DNA from: Megachile rotundata
Lineage: Eukaryota; Arthropoda; Insecta; Hymenoptera; Megachilidae
Assembly: GCF_050947335.1 (NCBI RefSeq)
Contig: NW_027473367.1
Location: 186,001 to 250,000 of the forward strand
Direction: 5' to 3'
DNA: 64,000 bases
The position numbers and the translations under genes are program-made. The notes under the pieces were generated by a model. It was not told where the DNA came from, searched no databases, and saw nothing but the letters and a program-made list of their open reading frames with translations. Of the stretch, positions 47,356 through 63,700 are shown piece after piece (the stretch's first letter is position 1; each line of letters begins with the position of its first letter).

Positions 47356-48639
47356 ATCATAATCATACAATCACAATCATACAATCATAATCATACAATT
47401 ACAATCATACATCACAATCATACAATCACAATCATACAATCGCAATCATACAATTACAATCTCCCAAATACAATCTCCCAAATACAATCATACAATCACA
47501 ATCATACAATCACAATCATACAATCACAGTCATACAATCACAATCATAGCATCACAATCATACAATCGCAAGCATACAATCACAATCATACAATCTCAAT
47601 CATACAATCACAATCATGCAATCACAATCATACAATCATATTCATACAATCACAATCATACAATCACAATCGTACATTCACAATCGTACAATCACAATCG
47701 CACAACCACAATCAGACAATCACACTCATACAATCACAATCATACAATCACAATCATACAATCACAATCATACAATCACAATCATACAATCACAATCATA
47801 CAATCACAATGATGCAATCACAAAAATACAATCATAATCATACAATCACAATCATACAATCGCAATCATACAATCACAATCATACAATCATAATCATACA
47901 ATCACAATCATACAATCATAATCATACACTTACAATCATACACCACAATCATACAATCACAATCATACAATCGCAATCATACAATTACAATCTCCCAAAT
48001 ACAATCTCCCAAATTCAATCATACAATCACAATCATACAATCACAATCATACAATCACAATCATACAATCACAATCATACATTCAAAATCATGCAATCAC
48101 AATCATACAATCACAATCATACAATCACAATCATACAATCGCAAGCATACAATCACATTCATACAATCTCAATCATACAATCTCAATCATACAATCACAA
48201 TCATACAATCATAATCATACAATTACAATCATACATCACAATCATACAATCGCAATCATACAATCGCAATCATACAATCACAATCATACAATCGCAATCA
48301 TACAATTACAATCTCCCAAATACAATCTCCCAAATACAATCTCCCAAATACAATCTCCCAAATACAATCATACAATCACAATCATACAATCACAATCATA
48401 CAATCACAATCATACAATCACAATCATGCAATCACAATCATACATTCAAAATCATGCAATCACAATCAAACAATCACAATCATGCAATCACAATCATACA
48501 ATCGCAATCATACAATTACAATCTCCCAAATACAATCTCCCAAATACAATCATACGATCACAATCATACAATCACAATCATACAATCACAATCATACAAT
48601 CACAATCATACAATCACAATCATACAATCTCAATCATAC
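47356..48639. repeat. Block shared with ~50.6-51.9 kb
   Basis: Matches downstream at spacing 3251 bp: CATAGCATC near 47545 and 50798, TGCAATC at 47617 and 50868, and TACACCAC near 47940 and 51190. The value 3251 equals 233 x 14 minus 11, and I count eleven 13-bp units in the interval. It also matches 9.6-10.6 kb in marker order. CATAGCATC is seen only in these two places; at 56.89 kb the same position reads CATACCATC. Confidence 0.78.
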
Positions 48640-51600
48640 AATCTCAATCATACAATCACAGTCATACAATCATCATCATACAATTACAATCATACATCAC
48701 AATCATACAATCACAATCATACAATCGCAATCATACAATCACAATCATACAATCGCAATCATACAATTGCAATCTCCCAAATACCATCTCCCAAATACAA
48801 TCATACAATCACAATCATACAATCACAATCATACAATCACAATCATACAATCACAATCATACAATCACAATCATACAATCACAATCATACAATCGAATTC
48901 ATACAATCGCAATCATACAATCACAATCATACAATCGCAATCATACAATTACAATCTCCCAAATACAATCTCCCAAATACAATCTCCCAAATCCAATCAT
49001 ACAATCACAATCATACAATCATAATCATACAATCACAATCATACAATCCCAATCATACAATCACAATCATACTATCACAATCATACAATCACAATCATAC
49101 AATCACAATCAAACAATCACAATCATGCAATCACAATCATACATTCAAAATCATGCAATCACAATCATACAATCACAATCATGCAATCACAATCATACAA
49201 TCATAATCATACAATCACAATCATACAATCACAATCGTACAATCACAATCGTACAATCACAATCGCACAACCACAATCAGACAATCACAATCATACAATC
49301 ACAACCATACAATCACAATCATACAATCACAATCATACAATCACAATCATGCAATCAAAAAATACAATCATAATCATACAATCACAATCATACAATCGCA
49401 ATCATACAATCACAATCATGCAATCATAATCATACAATCACAATCATACAATCATAATCATACAATTACAATCATACATCACAATCATACAATCACAATC
49501 ATACAATCGCAATCGTACAATTACAATCTCCCAAATACAATCTCCCAAATACAATCATACAATCACAATCATACAATCACAATCATACAATCACAATCAT
49601 ACAATCACAATCATACAATCACAATCATACAATCACAATCATACAATCACAATCATACAATCACAATCATACAATCACAATCATACAATCACAATCATAC
49701 AATCACAATCACACAATCATAATCATACAATTACAATCATACATCACAATCATACAATCACAATCGTACAATCACAATCGCACAACCACAATCAGACAAT
49801 CACACTCATACAATCACAACCATACAATCACAATCATACAATCACAATCATACAATCACAATCATGCAATCAAAAAATACAATCATAATCATACAATCAC
49901 AATCATACAATCGCAATCATACAATCACAATCATGCAATCATAATCATACAATCACAATCATACAATCATAATCATACAATTACAATCATACATCACAAT
50001 CATACAATCACAATCATACAATCGCAATCGTACAATTACAATCTCCCAAATACAATCTCCCAAATACAATCATACAATCACAATCATACAATCACAATCA
50101 TACAATCACAATCATACAATCACAATCATACAATCACAATCATACAATCACAATCATACAATCACAATCATACAATCATAATCATACAATCACAATCGTA
50201 CAATCATAATCATACAATTACAATCATACATCACAATCATACAATCACAATCATACAATCACAATCATACAATCACAATCATACAATCACAATCATACAA
50301 TCACAATCATACAATCACAATCATACAATCACAATCATACAATCACAATCATACAATCACAATCATACAATCATAATCATACAATTACAATCATACATCA
50401 CAATCATACAATCACAATCGTACAATCACAATCGCACAACCACAATCAGACAATCACACTCATACAATCACAATCATACAATCACAATCATACAATCACA
50501 ATCATACAATCACAATCATACAATCACAATCATGCAATCACAAGAATACAATCATAATCATACAATCACAATCATACAATCGCAATCATACAATCACAAT
50601 CATACAATCATAATCATACAATCACAATCATACAATCATAATCATACAATTACAATCATACATCACAATCATACAATCACAATCATACAATCGCAATCAT
50701 ACAATTACAATCTCCCAAATACAATCTCCCAAATACAATCATACAATCACAATCATACAATCACAATCATACAATCACAGTCATACAATCACAATCATAG
50801 CATCACAATCATACAATCGCAAGCATACAATCACAATCATACAATCTCAATCATACAATCACAATCATGCAATCACAATCATACAATCATATTCATACAA
50901 TCACAATCATACAATCACAATCGTACATTCACAATCGTACAATCACAATCGCACAACCACAATCAGACAATCACACTCATACAATCACAATCATACAATC
51001 ACAATCATACAATCACAATCATACAATCACAATCATACAATCACAATCATACAATCACAATGATGCAATCACAAAAATACAATCATAATCATACAATCAC
51101 AATCATACAATCGCAATCATACAATCACAATCATACAATCATAATCATACAATCACAATCATACAATCATAATCATACACTTACAATCATACACCACAAT
51201 CATACAATCACAATCATACAATCGCAATCATACAATTACAATCTCCCAAATACAATCTCCCAAATTCAATCATACAATCACAATCATACAATCACAATCA
51301 TACAATCACAATCATACAATCACAATCATACATTCAAAATCATGCAATCACAATCATACAATCACAATCATACAATCACAATCATACAATCGCAAGCATA
51401 CAATCACATTCATACAATCTCAATCATACAATCTCAATCATACAATCACAATCATACAATCATAATCATACAATTACAATCATACATCACAATCATACAA
51501 TCGCAATCATACAATCGCAATCATACAATCACAATCATACAATCGCAATCATACAATTACAATCTCCCAAATACAATCTCCCAAATACAATCTCCCAAAT

Positions 51601-54600
51601 ACAATCTCCCAAATACAATCTCCCAAATACAATCATACAATCACAATCATACAATCACAATCATACAATCGCAATCATACAATTACAATCTCCCAAATAC
51701 AATCTCCCAAATACAATCATACGATCACAATCATACAATCACAATCATACAATCACAATCATACAATCGCAAGCATACAATCACATTCATACAATCTCAA
51801 TCATACAATCGCAATCATACAATCACAATCATGCAATCACAATCATACATTCAAAATCATGCAATCACAATCAAACAATCACAATCATGCAATCACAATC
51901 ATACAATCGCAATCATACAATTACAATCTCCCAAATACAATCTCCCAAATACAATCATACGATCACAATCATACAATCACAATCATACAATCACAATCAT
52001 ACAATCACAATCATACAATCACAATCATACAATCACAATCATACAATCACAATCATAAAATCACAATCATACAATCGCATTCATACAATCGCAATCATAC
52101 AATCACAATCATACAATCGCAATCATACAATTACAATCTCCCAAATACAATCTCCCAAATACAATCTCCCAAATACAATCATACAATCACAATCATGCAA
52201 TTATAATCATACAATCACAATCATACAATCACAATCATACAATCACAATCATGCAATCACAATCATACATTCAAAATCATGCACTCACAATCATACAATC
52301 ACAATCATGCAATCACAATCATACAATCATAATCATACAATCACAATCATACAATCACAATCGTACAATCACAATCGTACAATCACAATCGCACAACCAC
52401 AATCAGACAATCACAATCATACAATCACAATCATACAATCACAATCATACAATCACAATCATACAATCACAATCATACAATCATATTCATACAATCACAA
52501 TCATACAATCACAATCGTACATTCACAATCGTACAATCACAATCGCACAACCACAATCAGACAATCACACTCATACAATCACAATCATACAATCACAATC
52601 ATACAATCACAATCATACAATCACAATCATGCAATCACAATCATACAATCATAATCATACAATCACAATCATACAATCACAATCGTACAATCACAATCGT
52701 ACAATCACAATCGCACAACCACAATCAGACAATCACAATCATACAATCACAATCATACAATCACAATCATACAATCACAATCATACTATCACAATCATAC
52801 AACCACAATCATACAATCACAATCATACAATCACAATCATGCAATCACAATCATACATTCAAAATCATGCAATCACAATCATACAATCACAATCATGCAA
52901 TCACAATCATACAATCATAATCATACAATTACAATCATACATCACAATCATACAATCACAATCATGCAATCACAATCATACAATCATATTCATACAATCA
53001 CAATCATACAATCACAATCGTACATTCACAATCGTACAATCACAATCGCACAATCACAATCATACAATCACAGTCATACAATCACAATCATACAATCACA
53101 ATCATACTATCACAATCATACAATCACAATCGTACAATCACAATCGCACAACCACAATCAGACAATCACACTCATACAATCACAATCATACAATCACAAT
53201 CATACAATCACAATCATACAATCACAATCATGCAATCACAAAAATACAATCATAATCATACAATCACAATCATACAATCGCAATCATATAATCACAATCA
53301 TACAATCATAATCATACAATCACAATCATACAATCATAATCATACAATTACAATCATTCATCACAATCATACAATCACAATCATACGATCGCAATCATAC
53401 AATTACAATCTCCCAAATACAATCTCCCAAATACAATCATACAATCACAATCATACAATCACAATCATACAATCACAGTCATACAATCACAATCATACAA
53501 CCACAATCATACAATCGCAAGCATACAATCACAATCATACAATCTCAATCATACAATCACAATCATGCAATCACAATCATACAATCATATTCATACAACC
53601 ACAATCATACAATCACAATCGTACATTCACAATCGTACAATCACAATCATACAATCACAATCATACAATCACAATCATACAATCACAATCATACAATCAC
53701 AATCATGCAATCACAAAAATACAATCATAATCATACAATCACAATCATACAATCGCAATCATACAATCACAATCATACAATCATAATCATACAATCACAA
53801 TCATACAATCATAATCATACAATTACAATCATACATCACAATCATACAATCACAATCATACAATCGCAATCATACAATTACAATCTCCCAAATACAATCT
53901 CCCAAATACCATCATACAATCACAATCATACAATCACAATCATACATTCAAAATCATGCAATCACAATCATACAATCACAATCATACAATCGCAAGCATA
54001 CAATCACATTCATACAATCTCAATCATACAATCTCAATCATACAATCACAATCATACAATCATAATCATACAATTACAATCATACATCACAATCATACAA
54101 TCGCAATCATACAATCGCAATCATACAATCGCAATCATACAATCGCAATCATACAATCGCAATCATACAATCGCAATCATACAATTACAATCTCCCAAAT
54201 ACAATCTCCCAAATACAATCTCCCAAATACAATCATACAATCACAATCATACAATCACAATCATACAATCACAATCATGCAATCACAATCATACATTCAA
54301 AATCATGCAATCACAATCATACAATCACAATCATGCAATCACAATCATACAACCATAATCATACAATCACAATCATACAATCACAATCATACAATCACAA
54401 TCATACAATCACAATCATGCAATCACAATCATACAATCACAATCATACGTTCAAAATCATGCAATCACAATCATACAGTCACAATCATGCAATCACAATC
54501 ATACAATCACAATCATACAATCACAATCATACAATCACAATCATACAATCACAATCATACAATCACAATCATACAATCACAATCATACAATCACAATCAT

Positions 54601-54740
54601 ACAATCACAATCATACAATCACAATCATACAATCACAATCATACAATCACAATCATACAATCACAATCATACAATCACAATCATACAATCACAATCATAC
54701 AATCACAATCATACAATCACAATCATACAATCGCAATCAT
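48640..54740. repeat. ~6-kb HOR, copy 1
   Basis: Matches 54741-60750 in order. Spacings between equivalent markers are 6103 (ATTGCAATC 48767/54870), 6075 (GAATTC 48895/54970), 6089 (TGCAATC 50868/56957), 5866 (51888/57754), 5894 (52252/58146) and 5825 (CGATCG 53386/59211). The steps are multiples of 14 or include 13-bp units. The largest change, around 51.6-51.9 kb, reflects a segment present here and missing or replaced at 57.5-57.7 kb. Confidence 0.84.
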
Positions 54741-57700
54741 ACAATCTCAATCATACAATCACAATCATACAATCATCATCATACAATTACAATCATACAT
54801 CACAATCATACAATCACAATCATACAATCGCAATCATACAATCACAATCATACAATCGCAATCATACAATTGCAATCTCCTAAATACCATCTCCCAAATA
54901 CAATCATACAATCACAATCATACAATCACAATCATACAATCACAATCATACAATCACAATCATACAATCGAATTCATACAATCGCAATCATACAATCACA
55001 ATCATACAATCGCAATCATACAATTACAATCTCCCAAATACAATCTCCCAAATACAATCTCCCAAATCCAATCATACAATCACAATCATACAATCATAAT
55101 CATACAATCACAATCATACAATCCCAATCATACAATCACAATCATACTATCACAATCATACAATCACAATCATACAATCACAATCAAACAATCACAATCA
55201 TGCAATCACAATCATACATTCAAAATCATGCAATCACAATCATACAATCACAATCATGCAATCACAATCATACAATCATAATCATACAATCACAATCATA
55301 CAATCACAATCGTACAATCACAATCGTACAATCACAATCGCACAACCACAATCAGACAATCACAATCATACAATCACAACCATACAATCACAATCATACA
55401 ATCACAATCATACAATCACAATCATGCAATCAAAAAATACAATCATAATCATACAATCACAATCATACAATCGCAATCATACAATCACAATCATGCAATC
55501 ATAATCATACAATCACAATCATACAATCATAATCATACAATTACAATCATACATCACAATCATACAATCACAATCATACAATCGCAATCGTACAATTACA
55601 ATCTCCCAAATACAATCTCCCAAATACAATCATACAATCACAATCATACAATCACAATCATACAATCACAATCATACAATCACAATCATACAATCACAAT
55701 CATACAATCACAATCATACAATCACAATCATACAATCACAATCATACAATCACAATCATACAATCACAATCATACAATCACAATCATACAATCACAATCA
55801 CACAATCATAATCATACAATTACAATCATACATCACAATCATACAATCACAATCGTACAATCACAATCGCACAACCACAATCAGACAATCACACTCATAC
55901 AATCACAACCATACAATCACAATCATACAATCACAATCATACAATCACAATCATGCAATCAAAAAATACAATCATAATCATACAATCACAATCATACAAT
56001 CGCAATCATACAATCACAATCATGCAATCATAATCATACAATCACAATCATACAATCATAATCATACAATTACAATCATACATCACAATCATACAATCAC
56101 AATCATACAATCGCAATCGTACAATTACAATCTCCCAAATACAATCTCCCAAATACAATCATACAATCACAATCATACAATCACAATCATACAATCACAA
56201 TCATACAATCACAATCATACAATCACAATCATACAATCACAATCATACAATCATAATCATACAATCACAATCGTACAATCATAATCATACAATTACAATC
56301 ATACATCACAATCATACAATCACAATCATACAATCACAATCATACAATCACAATCATACAATCACAATCATACAATCACAATCATACAATCACAATCATA
56401 CAATCACAATCATACAATCACAATCATACAATCACAATCATACAATCATAATCATACAATTACAATCATACATCACAATCATACAATCACAATCGTACAA
56501 TCACAATCGCACAACCACAATCAGACAATCACACTCATACAATCACAATCATACAATCACAATCATACAATCACAATCATACAATCACAATCATACAATC
56601 ACAATCATACAATCACAATCATGCAATCACAAGAATACAATCATAATCATACAATCACAATCATACAATCGCAATCATACAATCACAATCATACAATCAT
56701 AATCATACAATCACAATCATACAATCATAATCATACAATTACAATCATACATCACAATCATACAATCACAATCATACAATCGCAATCATACAATTACAAT
56801 CTCCCAAATACAATCTCCCAAATACAATCATACAATCACAATCATACAATCACAATCATACAATCACAGTCATACAATCACAATCATACCATCACAATCA
56901 TACAATCGCAAGCATACAATCACAATCATACAATCTCAATCATACAATCACAATCATGCAATCACAATCATACAATCATATTCATACAATCACAATCATA
57001 CAATCACAATCGTACATTCACAATCGTACAATCACAATCGCACAACCACAATCAGACAATCACACTCATACAATCACAATCATACAATCACAATCATACA
57101 ATCACAATCATACAATCACAATCATACAATCACAATCATACAATCACAATCATACAATCACAATGATGCAATCACAAAAATACAATCATAATCATACAAT
57201 CACAATCATACAATCGCAATCATACAATCACAATCATACAATCATAATCATACAATCACAATCATACAATCATAATCATACACTTACAATCATACACCAC
57301 AATCATACAATCACAATCATACAATCGCAATCATACAATTACAATCTCCCAAATACAATCTCGCAAATTCAATCATACAATCACAATCATACAATCACAA
57401 TCATACAATCACAATCATACAATCACAATCATACATTCAAAATCATGCAATCACAATCATACAATCACAATCATACAATCACAATGATGCAATCACAAAA
57501 ATACAATCACAATCATACAATCGCAATCATACAATCGCAATCATACAATCACAATCATACAATCGCAATCATACAATTACAATCTCCCAAATACAATCTC
57601 CCAAATACAATCTCCCAAATACAATCTCCCAAATACAATCTCCCAAATACAATCATACAATCACAATCATACAATCACAATCATACAATCACAATCATGC

Positions 57701-60700
57701 AATCACAATCATACATTCAAAATCATGCAATCACAATCAAACAATCACAATCATGCAATCACAATCATACAATCGCAATCATACAATTACAATCTCCCAA
57801 ATACAATCTCCCAAATACAATCATACGATCACAATCATACAATCACAATCATACAATCACAATCATACAATCACAATCATACAATCACAATCATACAATC
57901 ACAATCATAAAATCACAATCATACAATCGCATTCATACAATCGCAATCATACAATCACAATCATACAATCGCAATCATACAATTACAATCTCCCAAATAC
58001 AATCTCCCAAATACAATCATACAATCACAATCATGCAATTATAATCATACAATCACAATCATACAATCACAATCATACAATCACAATCATACTATCACAA
58101 TCATACAACCACAATCATACAATCACAATCATACAATCACAATCATGCAATCACAATCATACATTCAAAATCATGCACTCACAATCATACAATCACAATC
58201 ATGCAATCACAATCATACAATCATAATCATACAATCACAATCATACAATCACAATCGTACAATCACAATCGTACAATCACAATCGCACAACCACAATCAG
58301 ACAATCACAATCATACAATCACAATCATACAATCACAATCATACAATCACAATCATACAATCACAATCATACAATCATATTCATACAATCACAATCATAC
58401 AATCACAATCGTACATTCACAATCGTACAATCACAATCGCACAACCACAATCAGACAATCACACTCATACAATCACAATCATACAATCACAATCATACAA
58501 TCACAATCATACAATCACAATCATGCAATCACAATCATACAATCATAATCATACAATCACAATCATACAATCACAATCGTACAATCACAATCGTACAATC
58601 ACAATCGCACAACCACAATCAGACAATCACAATCATACAATCACAATCATACAATCACAATCATACAATCACAATCATACTATCACAATCATACAACCAC
58701 AATCATACAATCACAATCATACAATCACAATCATGCAATCACAATCATACAATCACAATCATACAATCGCAATCATACAATCACAATCATACAATCATAA
58801 TCATACAATCACAATCATACAATCACAATCGTACATTCACAATCGTACAATCACAATCGCACAACCACAATCAGACAATCACACTCATACAATCACAATC
58901 ATACAATCACAATCATACAATCACAATCATACAATCACAATCGTACATTCACAATCGTACAATCACAATCGCACAACCACAATCAGACAATCACACTCAT
59001 ACAATCACAATCATACAATCACAATCATACAATCACAATCATACAATCACAATCATGCAATCACAAAAATACAATCATAATCATACAATCACAATCATAC
59101 AATCGCAATCATATAATCACAATCATACAATCATAATCATACAATCACAATCATACAATCATAATCATACAATTACAATCATTCATCACAATCATACAAT
59201 CACAATCATACGATCGCAATCATACAATTACAATCTCCCAAATACAATCTCCCAAATACAATCATACAATCACAATCATACAATCACAATCATACAATCA
59301 CAGTCATACAATCACAATCATACAACCACAATCATACAATCGCAAGCATACAATCACAATCATACAATCTCAATCATACAATCACAATCATGCAATCACA
59401 ATCATACAATCATATTCATACAATCACAATCATACAATCACAATCGTACATTCACAATCGTACAATCACAATCATACAATCACAATCATACAATCACAAT
59501 CATACACTCACAATCATACAATCACAATCATGCAATCACAAAAATACAATCATAATCATACAATCACAATCATACAATCGCAATCATACAATCACAATCA
59601 TACAATCATAATCATACAATCACAATCATACAATCATAATCATACAATTACAATCATACATCACAATCATACAATCACAATCATACAATCGCAATCATAC
59701 AATTACAATCTCCCAAATACAATCTCCCAAATACAATCATACAATCACAATCATACAATCACAATCATACAATCACAATCATACAATCACAATCATACAT
59801 TCAAAATCATGCAATCACAATCATACAATCGCAATCATACAATCGCAAGCATACAATCACATTCATACAATCTCAATCATACAATCTCAATCATACAATC
59901 ACAATCATACAATCATAATCATACAATTACAATCATACATCACAATCATACAATCGCAATCATACAATCGCAATCATACAATCGCAATCATACAATCGCA
60001 ATCATACAATTACAATCTCCCAAATACAATCTCCCAAATACAATCTCCCAAATACAATCATACAATCACAATCATACAATCACAATCATACAATCACAAT
60101 CATACAATCACAATCATACAATCACAATCATGCAATCACAATCATACAATCACAATCATGCAATCACAATCATACAACCATAATCATACAATCACAATCA
60201 TACAATCACAATCATACAATCACAATCATACAATCACAATCATGCAATCACAATCATACAATCACAATCATACGTTCAAAATCATGCAATCACAATCATA
60301 CAGTCACAATCATGCAATCACAATCATACAATCACAATCATACAATCACAATCATACAATCACAATCATACAATCACAATCATACAATCACAATCATACA
60401 ATCACAATCATACAATCACAATCATACAATCACAATCATACAATCACAATCATACAATCACAATCATACAATCACAATCATACAATCACAATCATACAAT
60501 CACAATCATACAATCACAATCATACAATCACAATCATACAATCACAATCATACAATCACAATCATACAATCTCAATCATACAATCTCAATCATACAATCA
60601 CAATCATACAATCATCATCATACAATTACAATCATACATCACAATCATACAATCACAATCATACAATCGCAATCATACAATCACAATCATACAATCGCAA

Positions 60701-60750
60701 TCATACAATTGCAATCTCCCAAATACCATCTCCCAAATACAATCATACAA
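54741..60750. repeat. ~6-kb HOR, copy 2
   Basis: Second copy, ending with a TACCATCTCCC module near 60724. Private changes include CTCCTAAATACC near 54880 and CTCGCAAATTC near 57361 (CTCCCAAATTC near 51260). An extra CGTACATTC/CGCACAACC cassette near 58,930-59,000 stands beside another at 58,830-58,880. The 257-bp pure run 60315-60571 lies near its end. Confidence 0.84.
60315..60571. repeat. 257-bp homogeneous run of consensus 14-mers
   Basis: Pure consensus units between TGCAATC (G at 60314) and TCTCAATC (T at 60573 after the C at 60571-60572 boundary). Same length and flanks as 13568-13824 and 63502-63758. In the 54.5-kb copy the equivalent run (54490-54732) is broken by a CGCAATC unit. 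Confidence 0.84.
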
Positions 60751-63700
60751 TCACAATCATACAATCACAATCATACAATCACAATCATGCAATCACAATC
60801 ATACATTCAAAATCATGCACTCACAATCATACAATCACAATCATGCAATCACAATCATACAATCATAATCATACAATCACAATCATACAATCACAATCGT
60901 ACAATCACAATCGTACAATCACAATCGCGCAACCACAATCAGACAATCACAATCATACAATCACAATCATACAATCACAATCATACAATCACAATCATAC
61001 AATCACAATCATACAATCATATTCATACAATCACAATCATACAATCACAATCGTACATTCACAATCGTACAATCACAATCGCACAACCACAATCAGACAA
61101 TCACACTCATACAATCACAATCATACAATCACAATCATACAATCACAATCATACAATCACAATCATGCAATCACAATCATACAATCATAATCATACAATC
61201 ACAATCATACAATCACAATCGTACAATCACAATCGTACAATCACAATCGCACAACCACAATCAGACAATCACAATCATACAATCACAATCATACAATCAC
61301 AATCATACAATCACAATCATACTATCACAATCATACAACCACAATCATACAATCACAATCATACAATCACAATCATGCAATCACAATCATACATTCAAAA
61401 TCATGCAATCACAATCATACAATCACAATCATGCAATCACAATCATACAATCATAATCATACAATTACAATCATACATCACAATCATACAATCACAATCG
61501 CACAATCACAATCATACAATCACAGTCATACAATCACAATCATACAATCACAATCATACTATCACAATCATACAATCACAATCATACAATCACAATCATA
61601 CAATCACACTCATACAATCACAATCATACAATCACAATCATACAATCACAATCATACAATCACTATCAAAGAATCACAATCATACAATCACAATCATACA
61701 ATCGCAAGCATACAATCACAATCATACAATCTCAATCATACAATCACAATCATGCAATCACAATCATACAATCATATTCATACAATCACAATCATACAAT
61801 CACAATCGTACATTCACAATCGTACAATCACAATCGCACAACCACAATCAGACAATCACACTCATACAATCACAATCATACAATCACAATCATACAATCA
61901 CAATCATACAATCACAATCATGCAATCACAAAAATACAATCATAATCATACAATCACAATCATACAATCGCAATCATACAATCACAATCATACAATCATA
62001 ATCATACAATCACAATCATACAATCACAATCGTACATTCACAATCGTACAATCACAATCGCACAACCACAATCAGACAATCACACTCATACAATCACAAT
62101 CATACAATCACAATCATACAATCACAATCATAGAATCACAATCGTACATTCACAATCGTACAATCAGAATCGCACAACCACAATCAGACAATCACACTCA
62201 TACAATCACAATCATACAATCACAATCATACAATCACAATCATACAATCACAATCATGCAATCACAAAAATACAATCATAATCATACAATCACAATCATA
62301 CAATCGCAATCATATAATCACAATCATACAATCATAATCATACAATCACAATCATACAATCATAATCATACAATTACAATCATTCATCACAATCATACAA
62401 TCACAATCATACGATCGCAATCATACAATTACAATCTCCCAAATACAATCTCCCAAATACAATCATACAATCACAATCATACAATCACAATCATACAATC
62501 ACAGTCATACAATCACAATCATACAACCACAATCATACAATCGCAAGCATACAATCACAATCATACAATCTCAATCATACAATCACAATCATGCAATCAC
62601 AATCATACAATCATATTCATACAATCACAATCATACAATCACAATCGTACATTCACAATCGTACAATCACAATCATACAATCACAATCATACAATCACAA
62701 TCATACAATCACAATCATACAATCACAATCATGCAATCACAAAAATACAATCATAATCATACAATCACAATCATACAATCGCAATCATACAATCACAATC
62801 ATACAATCATAATCATACAATCACAATCATACAATCATAATCATACAATTACAATCATACATCACAATCATACAATCACAATCATACAATCGCAATCATA
62901 CAATTACAATCTCCCAAATACAATCTCCCAAATACAATCATACAATCACAATCATACAATCACAATCATACAATCACAATCATACATTCAAAATCATGCA
63001 ATCACAATCATACAATCACAATCATACAATCGCAAGCATACAATCACATTCATACAATCTCAATCATACAATCTCAATCATACAATCACAATCATACAAT
63101 CATAATCATACAATTACAATCATACATCACAATCATACAATCGCAATCATACAATCGCAATCATACAATCGCAATCATACAATCGCAATCATACAATTAC
63201 AATCTCCCAAATACAATCTCCCAAATACAATCTCCCAAATACAATCCTACAATCACAATCATACAATCACAATCATACAATCACAATCATGCAATCACAA
63301 TCATACATTCAAAATCATGCAATCACAATCATACAATCACAATCATGCAATCACAATCATACAACCATAATCATACAATCACAATCATACAATCACAATC
63401 ATACAATCACAATCATACAATCACAATCATGCAATCACAATCATACAATCACAATCATACGTTCAAAATCATGCAATCACAATCATACAGTCACAATCAT
63501 GCAATCACAATCATACAATCACAATCATACAATCACAATCATACAATCACAATCATACAATCACAATCATACAATCACAATCATACAATCACAATCATAC
63601 AATCACAATCATACAATCACAATCATACAATCACAATCATACAATCACAATCATACAATCACAATCATACAATCACAATCATACAATCACAATCATACAA

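Noticed and set aside
45115..49206. Open frame of 1363 codons, and many others of 60-1311 codons on the plus strand
   Set aside because: The 14-mer has no stop in any plus frame, so frames are open by construction. Long frames overlap in different phases, have no codon bias of their own, and encode only rotations of one 14-residue repeat.
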